Part shown: positions 1 through 7,442 of the stretch, in pieces
Position numbering within the stretch: the stretch's first letter is position 1
How the letters are laid out: the number at the start of each line of letters is the position of its first letter
Source of the DNA: VGWF01 sp964423465
GTDB taxonomy: Bacteria; Verrucomicrobiota; Kiritimatiellia; PWTM01
Direction: 5' to 3'
Length of the DNA: 13,870 nt
NCBI GenBank assembly: GCA_964423465.1
Contig: CAYRFK010000132.1
Coordinates: forward strand, 1 to 13,870
Made by a program: the position numbers and the translations under genes
The notes under the pieces: model-generated
What the model saw: the letters and a program-made list of their open reading frames with translations, nothing else
The model's database searches: none
Told to the model about the DNA's origin: nothing

Positions 1-1644
1 AGACGAAGAAAATGGAACCGCCCTCTTGACTGGGCCCATAGAAGGGCCGAGCGGCTCGCCCGGCCGATGGACGATTCCCGGAGCGTGACCATCATCGGAG
101 ATGCGCGCTCGGTCCTCACGGTGGCCGAGGACCGGGGCCGGCGTGACGGCGGGCGGCCCGGCGGGCTCACCCGCGGTGCCGCCCAATGCGGCTGCGATCA
201 TGCGCGCGAGGGCCGGACCGATGCCCGGGACGGCCGCGATCGCCTCCACGGGAGCGCGGCGGAGGCGAAGCACGGAGCCGAAGCGCAGCAGCAGGGCGGT
301 CCGGCGCTTGTCCCCGACCCCCTCGATCTCGTCGAGCGCCGACTCGCGCAGCCGCCGCGCGCGGAGACGGCGATGGTAGGTCAGGGCGAATCGGTGCGCC
401 TCGTCGCGCAGCGCGCGCAGAACGGTGAGGCCGGGCGAATCCATCGGCAGCGCCAGGACGCGTTCCGCGCCCGGGGGGCCGCAGTGGATCTCCTCAAACT
501 TCTTGGCCAGCCCTGCGGTGGGCAGCGAGGAGAGACCGAGCGAGGCGAGGACCTCGCGGGCGGCGCGGAGTTGGGTCAGGCCGCCGTCCACCAGCACCAT
601 GTCGGGCGGATCCCAGCCGGGTTCGGCGGCCCGTGCGAAGCGCCGGCGCAGCACCTCGGCCATCATCGCAGGATCGTCGCTGCCCTCCACGGTCCGGATG
701 CGAAACAGGCGGTAGCGGTTCCGCCGCGGTACGCCGTCGACCGCACAGACCAGGCTTCCCACGGCAAGAGTCCCGCCGATGTTGGAGATGTCGTAGCACT
801 CGATCACGCGGGGCGGCGCGGCGAGCCCGAGCGCGGCGCCAAGGGCCTCCACCCCGGCGCGGGAGCCGGCTTCTCGCGCGTCGAGCGAGCGCTCCGCCAG
901 CGCCCGCTGGCGTGTGGCCCGGTGAAGCAGAGCCAGCCAGTCGCGCAGGGCACCGGCGCGCTCGTAGTTCGTCTCGGCCGAGGCGCGGAGCATCTCGGCA
1001 CGAAGATCCGACAGGACCTCCGGTGACTCGCCTCTCAGGAACGCGCTGGCGGCGTCGACGCGTTCGCGGTATTGGTCGGGGGTGACGCGGCCGATGCAGG
1101 GCGCGCTGCAGAAGCGGACGATGTCATCGATGCAATGCCGGTGGTCGCGCTCGCCCGGCTGCCGGGGCCGGCAGCGGCGCAGGCCGAATCTCTTATCGAG
1201 GAACTCCAGCGCGGCCCGCGCGACGGCGGCCGATGCGTAGGGACCGAACCAGCGCGCGCCGTCCTCGCGGCGGATCCGGCAGAGGCTGAAGCGCGGCAGC
1301 GGTTCCGCAGGATCGATGCGCAGCATGAGGAAGCGTTTGTCGTCCTTGAATGCGACGTTGTAGCGGGGACGGTAGTCCTTGATGAACTGTCCCTCGACCA
1401 GCATCGCCTCGGCCTCGGTACGAAGGACCATCACCTCGAGATCGTGGACAGAATGGACAAGGCTCATCAGCTTGGGATCGGCCCGCCGCATCGTCGATGC
1501 GCGGAAGTAGGACTGCACACGGCGCCGCAGCGACCTCGCCTTGCCGACGTAGATCACCGTCCCCGCCCGGTCTCGCATCACGTAGACCCCCGGCTTGTCG
1601 GGAAGCTGCGCGAGCCGCTCGCGGATCCGGTCGCTCACCTTCAC
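1..1644 (-). CDS. uvrC: UvrC, excinuclease ABC subunit C (compact form, 3' end off window)
   Basis: UvrC makes the dual incisions in UvrABC nucleotide excision repair. Reading the minus strand from GTG at 1644 gives 548 residues with no stop before the window edge. An N-terminal GIY-YIG nuclease domain is present (GVY 19-21, YVG 32-34). Four cysteines at C158, C171, C179 and C183 have the spacing of the UvrC 4Fe-4S ligands. A UVR motif lies at about 209-237. The RNase H-like nuclease has D285 in ECYDIS, D353 in LVDGG and H417 in RDEAHRF. A helix-hairpin-helix pair ends near 486. Only about 45 residues separate the UVR motif from ECYDIS, so some 110 residues of the usual middle region are missing. 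A Pro/Gly/Arg-rich tail follows the HhH domain and continues off the window. The start has a strong site (GGAGGA, six bases upstream) and overlaps the stop of the TauE gene as GTGA. A second GTG lies two codons in. Confidence 0.95.
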   Translation of the reverse strand, partial: MKVSDRIRERLAQLPDKPGVYVMRDRAGTVIYVGKARSLRRRVQSYFRASTMRRADPKLMSLVHSVHDLEVMVLRTEAEAMLVEGQFIKDYRPRYNVAFKDDKRFLMLRIDPAEPLPRFSLCRIRREDGARWFGPYASAAVARAALEFLDKRFGLRRCRPRQPGERDHRHCIDDIVRFCSAPCIGRVTPDQYRERVDAASAFLRGESPEVLSDLRAEMLRASAETNYERAGALRDWLALLHRATRQRALAERSLDAREAGSRAGVEALGAALGLAAPPRVIECYDISNIGGTLAVGSLVCAVDGVPRRNRYRLFRIRTVEGSDDPAMMAEVLRRRFARAAEPGWDPPDMVLVDGGLTQLRAAREVLASLGLSSLPTAGLAKKFEEIHCGPPGAERVLALPMDSPGLTVLRALRDEAHRFALTYHRRLRARRLRESALDEIEGVGDKRRTALLLRFGSVLRLRRAPVEAIAAVPGIGPALARMIAAALGGTAGEPAGPPAVTPAPVLGHREDRARISDDGHAPGIVHRPGEPLGPSMGPVKRAVPFSSS

Positions 1645-2597
1645 TGCGCGTCCTCCCGCGGCCGTTCTTTTCGAACGACGGTCAGGATCGCCACCGCCAG
1701 CCCCCCCGCGGAAAGCAGCAGGCCCGCGAGGCTTGCCCCGCGCCATCCGACCCGCGCGAGACCCAGCGAAAGGGCGGCGAGGAGCATCATCAGACCGAAG
1801 AGGCGCCGAAACCGCCGGGCATCGGCCGCACGGCAGGCACGCACTCCCACGGGCACACCCAGAAGCGCTCCGGCTACCATGCATACCGCAACGCCGATGT
1901 TGACGTGACCGCCTGCCGCATAGCCCGCGGCACCCCACAATCCGGCCGCCGCCACCCCCACGAGGCTCGTCGCAACCGCGGCGCGATTCTCGACACCCAT
2001 CAGGGAGACCATCGCAGGCACAAGGATCACCCCGCCGCCAAGCCCGAGCGTTCCGCCCATGAGTCCGGCGAGCAGTCCCACCACGGCAATCACCCAGACC
2101 GGGACCGGAGCATCGGCACTGCGAACGGTGATCCGGGGCGTCCCTGCCCGACACCATCGGCGAATCGCGGCGGCCCAGCCGGCATCTCCACCGGCCATCT
2201 CTCCGCGCGACGGACTCAGCGACGTGACCGCCAGCACCGCCATCGACACCAGCAGCGTCCACTGCACCGCGGCCTCGCCCTGCCCCGCCGCATGCAGCGC
2301 CAGGAGAAGGCGGCGCCCCATCTCCACCCCCACCACCAGCGCCACGCCAAGCGCCACGCCCAGTCGGACGTCCACGCCCCCGTGCCGCGCGTGCCGCGCC
2401 GCGCCGAGAGCGCCCGTGCCCACGAGGAACGCCATGCTCGTACCCACCGCATCGGGCGCCGAGAGGCCGATGAGAAGGAGAACCGGCGTGACCACCCAGC
2501 CTCCGCCGATGCCGAAGAAGGCGCTAAGCAGTCCCGCGACGATCCCGAGCGCGGTGAAGGCCGCACCCTGCACGATCGTTGGAGCCTCGAAAAGCAC
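1641..2597 (-). CDS. TauE/SafE family sulfite/anion permease
   Basis: This is an integral inner-membrane protein of the TauE/SafE (DUF81) family. Members are thought to export or import sulfite, sulfoacetate or related organosulfur anions; the substrate here cannot be read. The two family half-repeats are clear: GIGGGWVVTPVLLLIG near the N-terminus and GLGGGVILVPAMVSLMG about 160 residues later. About eight hydrophobic segments are visible, with an Arg-rich hydrophilic loop between the halves. I chose the GTG at 2597 (318 aa), which puts 14 residues before the first membrane helix as in relatives. An ATG at 2696 is in frame, but its extra 33 residues are Arg-rich, unlike the family, and cover an inverted repeat. 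Its stop overlaps the uvrC start (GTGA), so the two genes are probably co-transcribed. A functional link to repair is not implied. Confidence 0.85.
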   Translation of the reverse strand: MLFEAPTIVQGAAFTALGIVAGLLSAFFGIGGGWVVTPVLLLIGLSAPDAVGTSMAFLVGTGALGAARHARHGGVDVRLGVALGVALVVGVEMGRRLLLALHAAGQGEAAVQWTLLVSMAVLAVTSLSPSRGEMAGGDAGWAAAIRRWCRAGTPRITVRSADAPVPVWVIAVVGLLAGLMGGTLGLGGGVILVPAMVSLMGVENRAAVATSLVGVAAAGLWGAAGYAAGGHVNIGVAVCMVAGALLGVPVGVRACRAADARRFRRLFGLMMLLAALSLGLARVGWRGASLAGLLLSAGGLAVAILTVVRKERPREDAQ

Positions 2598-2617
2598 GGC
2601 ACCAGCATGACATCCCA

Positions 2618-2665
2618 CGCGTCTTCGCGCCAGCACACGGAACTCACGAAGGCGCCAAGCACGCG
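2618..2665. repeat. Imperfect inverted repeat in the divergent intergenic region
   Basis: The left arm CGCGT-CTTCGCGCC (2618-2631) pairs with the right arm GGCGCCAAG-C-ACGCG (2651-2665), with one mismatch, one bulged base and a 19-base loop. With the GTG start at 2597 it lies in the 5' leader of the TauE-uvrC mRNA, about 20 bases before the start codon. It could be an RNA hairpin or an operator. No T-run follows, so it is not a plain intrinsic terminator. Confidence 0.5.
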
Positions 2666-2666
2666 A

Positions 2667-2700
2667 ATGGATAGGTGCCGCTGCCGTGTCCCCCATCCGG
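2667..2700 (+). repeat. Paired element, copy 1 (ATGGATAGGTG ... CCCCCATCCG)
   Basis: ATGGATAGGTG at 2667-2677 is followed 12 bases later by CCCCCATCCG at 2690-2699. The same two words occur in the same order and strand at 10941-10962 with a one-base gap. Both copies sit in intergenic DNA upstream of a gene for an exported protein. The GGAT and ATCC parts can pair weakly. Function unknown. Confidence 0.4.
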
Positions 2701-2701
2701 T

Positions 2702-2730
2702 GTGCGTTGACGCCGACTTCGCGCTATAGT
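2702..2730 (+). promoter_or_regulatory. Candidate promoter for the DUF1080 gene
   Basis: TATAGT at 2725-2730 is a good -10 box. At 17-bp spacing the -35 position is GTGCGT (2702-2707), close to the TTGCGN boxes seen before other genes here. A nearer TTGACG at 2707-2712 is only 12 bp away, too close to pair. Transcription would start near 2737, leaving about 20 bases of leader. Confidence 0.45.
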
Positions 2731-2756
2731 GGCCGGAACGGACGAAAGGAACACCG

Positions 2757-3545
2757 ATGAACGTGACACGGATATGGATGGCGATGGCGGCGGCGGTTCT
2801 GCTCGCGGCGGGCGGTGCGGCGCAGGCGGAGGACGGCTGGATCCAGATGTTCAATGGAAAGAACCTCGATGGATGGACCCCGAAGATCACGGGCTTCGAT
2901 CTCGGCGACAACGCGCTCGACACCTTCCGCGTCGCCGACGGCGTGCTGAAGGTCGGCTATGACAAGTATGAGAAGTTCGACGGAAAGTTCGGGCATCTCT
3001 TCTACAAGACCCCCTACTCGCACTACCGCATGCGCGTCGAATACCGATTCGTCGGCGAGCAGTGCTCCGGCGGGCCGGGCTGGGCGCTTCGCAATAGCGG
3101 CGTCATGATCCACGGCCAGCCGCCCGAGACGATGAAGAAGGGGCAGAACTTCCCCGTGTCCATCGAGGTCCAGATCCTCGGCGGCGGCGGAAAGGGCGAG
3201 CGGACCACCGGCAACCTGTGTTCCCCCGGAACCCATGTCGAGATGAACGGTAAACTTGAGACGCGGCACTGCATCAACTCGACGTCGAAGACGTTCCATG
3301 GCGACCAGTGGGTGACGCTTGAACTCGAGGTCCGCGGCAACGGTCGCATCGTGCATTCGATCAACGGCGAGAAGGTGCTCGAGTATTCAAAGCCGCAGTA
3401 CGACGAGAAGGACGGCGACGCCAAGGCCCTCATCAAGGACGGTGTCGTGGCCATCGGCAGCGGGTCGATCTCGCTGCAAGCCGAGAGCCATCCGGTCGAG
3501 TTCCGAAAGGTCGAGATTCTTCCCCTCGACCCCGCCGCCCCGTAG
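2757..3545 (+). CDS. Secreted DUF1080 protein (3-keto-disaccharide hydrolase domain)
   Basis: This exported 262-residue protein has one DUF1080/PF06439 domain. The family has a concanavalin-like beta-sandwich fold, and some members act on 3-keto-glycosides. It is greatly expanded in Planctomycetes and Verrucomicrobia, often with glycan-degradation genes. The signal peptide runs to AQA|ED at about residue 24. Family landmarks are FNGKNLDGW at 32-40, RNSGV at 112-116 and the EVQIL strand at 137-141. The domain fills the mature protein, with no anchor. AAAGGA at 2745-2750 is a good ribosome site six bases before the ATG. It is divergent from the TauE gene. No other carbohydrate genes are near, so the substrate is unknown; a non-catalytic glycan-binding role is possible. 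Confidence 0.88.
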   Translation: MNVTRIWMAMAAAVLLAAGGAAQAEDGWIQMFNGKNLDGWTPKITGFDLGDNALDTFRVADGVLKVGYDKYEKFDGKFGHLFYKTPYSHYRMRVEYRFVGEQCSGGPGWALRNSGVMIHGQPPETMKKGQNFPVSIEVQILGGGGKGERTTGNLCSPGTHVEMNGKLETRHCINSTSKTFHGDQWVTLELEVRGNGRIVHSINGEKVLEYSKPQYDEKDGDAKALIKDGVVAIGSGSISLQAESHPVEFRKVEILPLDPAAP

Positions 3546-3560
3546 CCCGACCCGTGCGGG

Positions 3561-3588
3561 TTGAAACGCCCGCGCCGCGATCTATACT
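3561..3588 (+). promoter_or_regulatory. Promoter of the UVR-motif gene, probably leaderless
   Basis: TTGAAA (3561-3566), 16 bp, TATACT (3583-3588) is close to the sigma-70 consensus. Only nine bases separate the -10 box from the ATG at 3598, so the mRNA should begin within a few bases of the start codon. No Shine-Dalgarno site is present. A small ACCCGTGCGGGT palindrome lies directly before the -35 box. Confidence 0.65.
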
Positions 3589-3597
3589 TCGAACGGA

Positions 3598-4335
3598 ATG
3601 AGCCTCGATCTCCAGACGATCATGGAAGGCTGGGACTACCAGCCCGGACGCGTTGTCGCGCGCTGGGTCACCTGCGCCGACGGCTCCCGCCGCGTCCAAC
3701 TCCGCGTCGACCTCGGGGTGCTCCAGATGGATGTCGATGGACGGCCGGACGGTCGCCGGCCGCATGGATGCACGTCGCTCTTCGACTACCACCGCCAGCG
3801 CGAGCGGACCACGCCCCACGGCCCGCGCACGCGCCTGACGGCGTCGGAGTGCGGAGAGCTTCAGCAGGAGGCGGTGCAGTACTACTACCGCTACCTGGCC
3901 TTTGCGGCGCTGGAGTTCACCGACGGCCTGCTTCGCGACACGGAGCACAACCTGGAGATCATCCGGCTGGTGCAGCGCCTGGCGCCGGACGAAACCGTGG
4001 CGTGGCAGTTCGTTCAGTTCTTCCCCTACGTGCGCATGATGAACGCGCAGGCCCGGGCACAGAAGCTGCTGGACGACGGAAAAGCGGAGGAGGCCGAGCG
4101 CCTCGTGGCGTCGTCCATCGAGGAGATCCGCGCCTTCGCGCAGGAGCACGGGCTGCCGACTGAGCCCGCCCGCATGGGTGAGCTTCACACTCTTGAGGAG
4201 TTCCGCGCCCGCATCATGGCCGGCCGGCCCATCAGCCCCGCCGAGAAGATGCGCGCCGAGATGGAGCAGGCCATCGCAGCGGAGGACTACGAGCGCGCCG
4301 CGCTGCTGCGCGACGAGATCAGGCGGCTGGTGTAG
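3598..4335 (+). CDS. UvrB/UvrC (UVR) motif protein with uncharacterised N-terminal region
   Basis: A 245-residue cytoplasmic protein whose C-terminus (about 217-244, ending EDYERAALLRDEIRRLV) is a UVR helical-hairpin motif. That motif mediates UvrB-UvrC contact and also occurs in McsA/ClpC-type proteins. The first 80 residues include LGVLQMDVDGRPDGRRPHG, a patterned stretch that looks like a conserved domain. Residues 85-180 are mostly helical (YYYRYLAFAALEF and a long Glu/Ala/Arg-rich stretch). There are no zinc-finger cysteine pairs, so it is not McsA, and no nuclease motif. The start is fixed by the promoter immediately before it. Its 3' end overlaps the convergent membrane-protein gene by 17 bases. 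A link to UvrABC repair is possible given uvrC 2 kb away, but is inference. Confidence 0.8.
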   Translation: MSLDLQTIMEGWDYQPGRVVARWVTCADGSRRVQLRVDLGVLQMDVDGRPDGRRPHGCTSLFDYHRQRERTTPHGPRTRLTASECGELQQEAVQYYYRYLAFAALEFTDGLLRDTEHNLEIIRLVQRLAPDETVAWQFVQFFPYVRMMNAQARAQKLLDDGKAEEAERLVASSIEEIRAFAQEHGLPTEPARMGELHTLEEFRARIMAGRPISPAEKMRAEMEQAIAAEDYERAALLRDEIRRLV

Positions 4336-5008
4336 CCGAAGTGTCCGCGCGCAGCGCGCCAAGGCATGCCGCACGCGCGCGCCAGGCACAGGCCATCGCC
4401 ACGGTGAAGGGAAGCACAGCCAGCACCGCGGTACCGCGCGGAAGGTTGAACAGGACCTCGAACCATTCACCGTAGAGGCTCGTATCCGAAAGCGCCGCGC
4501 GCACCGATGTCCAGACCGTCAGGCCCCCCAGCAGAATCCCCGGCAGAAGCCCGCACAGCGCCGTGCCCCACCGCGCCTCGCGCACAAAATCCGTAAGCCC
4601 CAGCACCCGGGCCACCCGCACAGCCTCCCGGCAGACGCCCGCCAGCAGGCCCAAAGCCGCGACCGCGGCGGCCACGATGTTTGCCAACAGGTAGTCCGAA
4701 TACGGCGCGTCGTGCCACCACGTCACGAACGGCGCGAAGTAGAGACAGAATAGGGCGGGAATCCACAGACGAAAGGACGCCCGCAGCGGGCCGGTGTCCG
4801 CCCGCCGCAGTGATGCCACCCCGGCGGCAGCCAGAAGACAACCGGGAAGATGGGCGGGAATCGGGGCATCCTGAAGAGCACGGAACTCCATCGCCCCGGA
4901 GAGCATGAGTAATCCGATCGATGCGCCCCAGAACAGCAAGAGATGCCCGCGCGCCGCATGCAACAACCCGGCGGCCGAAACTCCATGGCTCGCATGGGAG
5001 GCGTTCAT
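4319..5008 (-). CDS. Six-helix membrane protein, function unknown
   Basis: A 229-residue hydrophobic protein with about six membrane helices near residues 21-40, 52-67, 80-97, 105-127, 147-168 and 189-209. The third loop carries a WWHDAPYSDY stretch, and the conserved-looking EFRALQ segment follows helix 1. I do not recognise the family and see no transporter, kinase or protease signature. GGATGG lies 6-11 bases before the ATG at 5008 and may serve as a ribosome site. It follows the exported-protein gene (stop at 5057) by 48 bases on the same strand, so co-transcription is plausible. Its 3' end overlaps the UVR-motif gene by 17 bases. Confidence 0.75.
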   Translation of the reverse strand: MNASHASHGVSAAGLLHAARGHLLLFWGASIGLLMLSGAMEFRALQDAPIPAHLPGCLLAAAGVASLRRADTGPLRASFRLWIPALFCLYFAPFVTWWHDAPYSDYLLANIVAAAVAALGLLAGVCREAVRVARVLGLTDFVREARWGTALCGLLPGILLGGLTVWTSVRAALSDTSLYGEWFEVLFNLPRGTAVLAVLPFTVAMACAWRARAACLGALRADTSATPAA

Positions 5009-5056
5009 CGGTCCATCCGCCGGCTTCCTGGCGCCGCTCGCCGCGGCCGAGGGCGT

Positions 5057-5659
5057 CTACTTGGCCGCCGCCTTGAGGGCCGAAAGGGACTTCAGATCGA
5101 TCGCGTCAACCGCGGTCTTGAGGATCCCCGGCGCGATGCCGTCGCCGTCGATCTTCACGGTAAACCGTCCGACCACAACGTTCACTTCCCCCGACTTGGA
5201 CGGCGTGTTGTACTTCTCAATGGCTTTGAAACCGGCAAATGTCGTCGTCCGCTCGTACCCATCATCGCTCTCGTTGTCGATTTCCATCGCGGCGACACCG
5301 AGTTGCGCAAAGGCCGCCAGCCCGCCCGTGCCGGCCATGTCGGTGATCTCGACCTTCACCCGGGGGCCGTCCTCGGCCCCATACATGCCCTCGGCCTTGG
5401 AGATCGTCATGCCCATTGCACCCGTCTTCTCACCCTTGGCACTCGTGCGCTTGAGATCGCCGATCTTCTCGGGAAGGAACGTCTTCAACTGACGAAAGTC
5501 CACCACCGGTTGCGCCGTCTTGGCGTCCCCCTGCATCGCCTTCTGAAGGGCTTCCATCTGCTTCTGAAGCTGCGCTGGATCGAAACCCTGCTGCTGCGCG
5601 AACGCCCCGCCAGACACGGCAAAGGCTGCCAGAACCACACCAACTCGAATCGACTTCAT
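5057..5659 (-). CDS. Exported conserved hypothetical protein
   Basis: A 200-residue protein with a clear signal peptide (MKSIRVGVVLAAFAVSGGAFA, cleavage near residue 21) followed by a Gln-rich helix (QLQKQMEALQKAMQG). The body has regular beta-like alternation, including DFRQLKTFLPEKIGDLKR, a GEKTGAMGMTISKAEGMYG segment, GYERTTTFAGFKAIEKY and VVVGRFTVKIDGDGI. This suggests a small periplasmic or surface beta-rich domain. I recall similar unnamed proteins in several phyla but cannot give a function. The start at 5659 is supported by the signal peptide, by GGAG nine bases upstream and by a promoter at 5685-5713. An in-frame upstream ATG at 5812 would add an unlikely Arg/His-rich leader. It is probably co-transcribed with the membrane-protein gene downstream. 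Confidence 0.85.
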   Translation of the reverse strand: MKSIRVGVVLAAFAVSGGAFAQQQGFDPAQLQKQMEALQKAMQGDAKTAQPVVDFRQLKTFLPEKIGDLKRTSAKGEKTGAMGMTISKAEGMYGAEDGPRVKVEITDMAGTGGLAAFAQLGVAAMEIDNESDDGYERTTTFAGFKAIEKYNTPSKSGEVNVVVGRFTVKIDGDGIAPGILKTAVDAIDLKSLSALKAAAK

Positions 5660-5684
5660 TGCGTTGATCTCCAGATGATCGTGA

Positions 5685-5713
5685 ATCGTAGCCGAGCCAA
5701 GCCGCCAACGCAA
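5685..5713 (-). promoter_or_regulatory. Promoter of the exported hypothetical gene
   Basis: On the minus strand TTGCGT (5713-5708) is followed after 17 bp by TACGAT (5690-5685). Transcription should start near 5678, giving a leader of about 19 bases that contains the GGAG ribosome site. Confidence 0.6.
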
Positions 5714-5786
5714 CCCGTGGGGCCATGGATATTTGCATGCATAGAACGCTCTCGAGAAGGCAGTGGCCTCATGCAGGCGGATGCAC

Positions 5787-5815
5787 TTGCGGCGGAGGGC
5801 GCAAGGCCGCATGAT
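5787..5815 (+). promoter_or_regulatory. Candidate promoter of the PBP-SEDS operon
   Basis: TTGCGG (5787-5792), 17 bp, CATGAT (5810-5815). The predicted start near 5822 leaves a short leader with AGGA at 5831-5834 before the ATG at 5841. Its position argues against the in-frame ATGs at 5763 and 5811. Confidence 0.5.
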
Positions 5816-5840
5816 CGGCAGGGAGAATGCAGGACGGACG

Positions 5841-7442
5841 ATGGAAGGATGGAACGCAATCGCGGAGTGGTTTCAGGCGCACGGACTTCCCTCGTTCGTG
5901 CGCGCGCTCAACGTCGGCGTTCTTCTGGCCATGGCCGCCTTCCTGCGTTTTTCGATCGCCGCCCGCCGCCCCGGCGCCGCCATCGCGCCGCGCATGGCAT
6001 GGATCGGCGGACTGACGGGCCTCGCACTTGCGGCCCTGCTCGTCCACCAGGCGATCTGGCAACTCGGCGGGTTTGCCCGGCCGGAGTTTGTTCGCTTCAT
6101 GCACCGCTACGACCGCAGACCCTCCCAGGCGGCCGGACGCGTTGAACGCGGGCGCATTCTGGACGCGCACGGGGCAGTCCTTGCTCTCGACCAGACCGAA
6201 CCCCGCCACGAACGGCGCCATCCCTTGGGACCCGCCGCGGCCCATGTCGTCGGGTACGAAGATCCGCTCTACGGCATGGCGGGCGTGGAGGCGGCGGATG
6301 ACGACGCCCTCGGCGGATTCACGATGGAAGGCACCGCGGATCTCGTCCGCCTCGGCAGGAACCTCCTCGACCGCGGCCGCGCGCGCGGCGCCGATGTCGG
6401 ACTGACCCTCGATGCGCATCTCCAGCGCGAGGCGTTTGCCGCGCTCGGCGACCGCCCGGGCGCCGCCGTGGCGGTCCGTCCATCCGACGGCGCTATCCTC
6501 GCGCTTGCCAGCAGCCCTTCGTATGATCCGGCACGGCCGGGCGAGGCGTTCGGCGCCGGGGCGGCCGAGACATCCCCGGCCCTCAATCGCGCATTGCAGG
6601 GCCTCTACCCGCCCGGATCCACCCTGAAGATCCTGACCGCGGCCGCGGCCCTTGATGCCGGCCTCAGCCCGTCCTTTTCATGCCCGGGCGAGGGCTTCCG
6701 GCCCGCGCGCCACACGCCGATGATCCACGACCACGAGTACTACTCCGCATTGCGCGAAGGCCGGAGTTGGGGCGGGCACGGCCGCATCGCCATGCCGGAA
6801 GCCTTCCGCAAATCGTCGAATGTCTACTTCGCCCAGCTCGCGCTCCAGCTTGGCGCCGCGCGGTTCCTGTCCGCCGCCCAACGGGCCGGCCTCACCGGAT
6901 CGTTCGCCGTCTACGAAGGCTCTGCGCGACGCATGAAATCCGCGACCGGCCGCATGCCGGAAGGCTCCAACTGTCCGCCGGCGGAGCTTGCCCAACTGGC
7001 CATCGGCCAGGGCCGCCTCCTCGTGACGCCATTGCACATGGCGCACCTCGGAGCCGTGATCGCCGCGGACGGCCAGCCCTGGGCGCCACGCCTGAAAGCC
7101 GCCACACCGCCCGTCCGCTGCGAACCGGTCTGTAGCGCCGCCACCGCGCGTCGCGTCCGGGCGATGATGCGAGACGCCGTCGTCAACGGCACCGGCCGCG
7201 CCGCCAACGTCCCGGGGCTCGCCGTGGCCGGCAAGACCGGAACGGCGCAGACGCCGCGCGGCGAGGACCACTCCTGGTTCGTTTGCCTGGCACCCACCGA
7301 CGCCCCGCGCATCGTGGTCGCCGTCGTAATCGAGCACGGCGGGTCCGGGTCGCAGGCCGCCGCGCCCGCCGCGGCAGCCATTCTTCGCGCCGCAGACCGC
7401 TTCGGGCTCGTACGCGGCGCCGCCGGAGGAGCGGCACCGTGA
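5841..7442 (+). CDS. Class B penicillin-binding protein (peptidoglycan D,D-transpeptidase, PbpA/FtsI-like)
   Basis: This enzyme cross-links peptidoglycan peptides at the outer face of the inner membrane. The transpeptidase motifs are all present: S260-TLK263 with the acylated serine, S325-S-N327, and K465-TGT468. The class B N-terminal landmark RGRILDAHGAVLALD is at about 103-117, followed by a GYEDPLYGMAGVE stretch and GADVGLTLDAHLQ. The 533-residue length and this layout resemble actinobacterial PbpA more than FtsI or PBP2, and no PASTA repeats follow. Unusually there are two hydrophobic N-terminal segments (about 20-40 and 53-74) with an Arg-rich loop between, instead of one. ATG 5841 has AGGA six bases upstream. 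The gene overlaps the SEDS gene by GTGA, the classic rodA-pbpA or ftsW-ftsI type of pairing. Whether it serves division or elongation cannot be told. Confidence 0.93.
   Translation: MEGWNAIAEWFQAHGLPSFVRALNVGVLLAMAAFLRFSIAARRPGAAIAPRMAWIGGLTGLALAALLVHQAIWQLGGFARPEFVRFMHRYDRRPSQAAGRVERGRILDAHGAVLALDQTEPRHERRHPLGPAAAHVVGYEDPLYGMAGVEAADDDALGGFTMEGTADLVRLGRNLLDRGRARGADVGLTLDAHLQREAFAALGDRPGAAVAVRPSDGAILALASSPSYDPARPGEAFGAGAAETSPALNRALQGLYPPGSTLKILTAAAALDAGLSPSFSCPGEGFRPARHTPMIHDHEYYSALREGRSWGGHGRIAMPEAFRKSSNVYFAQLALQLGAARFLSAAQRAGLTGSFAVYEGSARRMKSATGRMPEGSNCPPAELAQLAIGQGRLLVTPLHMAHLGAVIAADGQPWAPRLKAATPPVRCEPVCSAATARRVRAMMRDAVVNGTGRAANVPGLAVAGKTGTAQTPRGEDHSWFVCLAPTDAPRIVVAVVIEHGGSGSQAAAPAAAAILRAADRFGLVRGAAGGAAP

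Noticed and set aside
67..2729. Long plus-strand open frames (67-1026, 1072-1908, 1497-2729)
   Set aside because: They lie antisense to uvrC and the TauE gene, have Arg/Pro/Ala-rich translations without motifs, and arise from high GC content; the minus strand encodes clear families.
2707..2730. TTGACG paired with TATAGT as a promoter
   Set aside because: The spacing is only 12 bp; the GTGCGT at 17 bp is more plausible although weaker in sequence.
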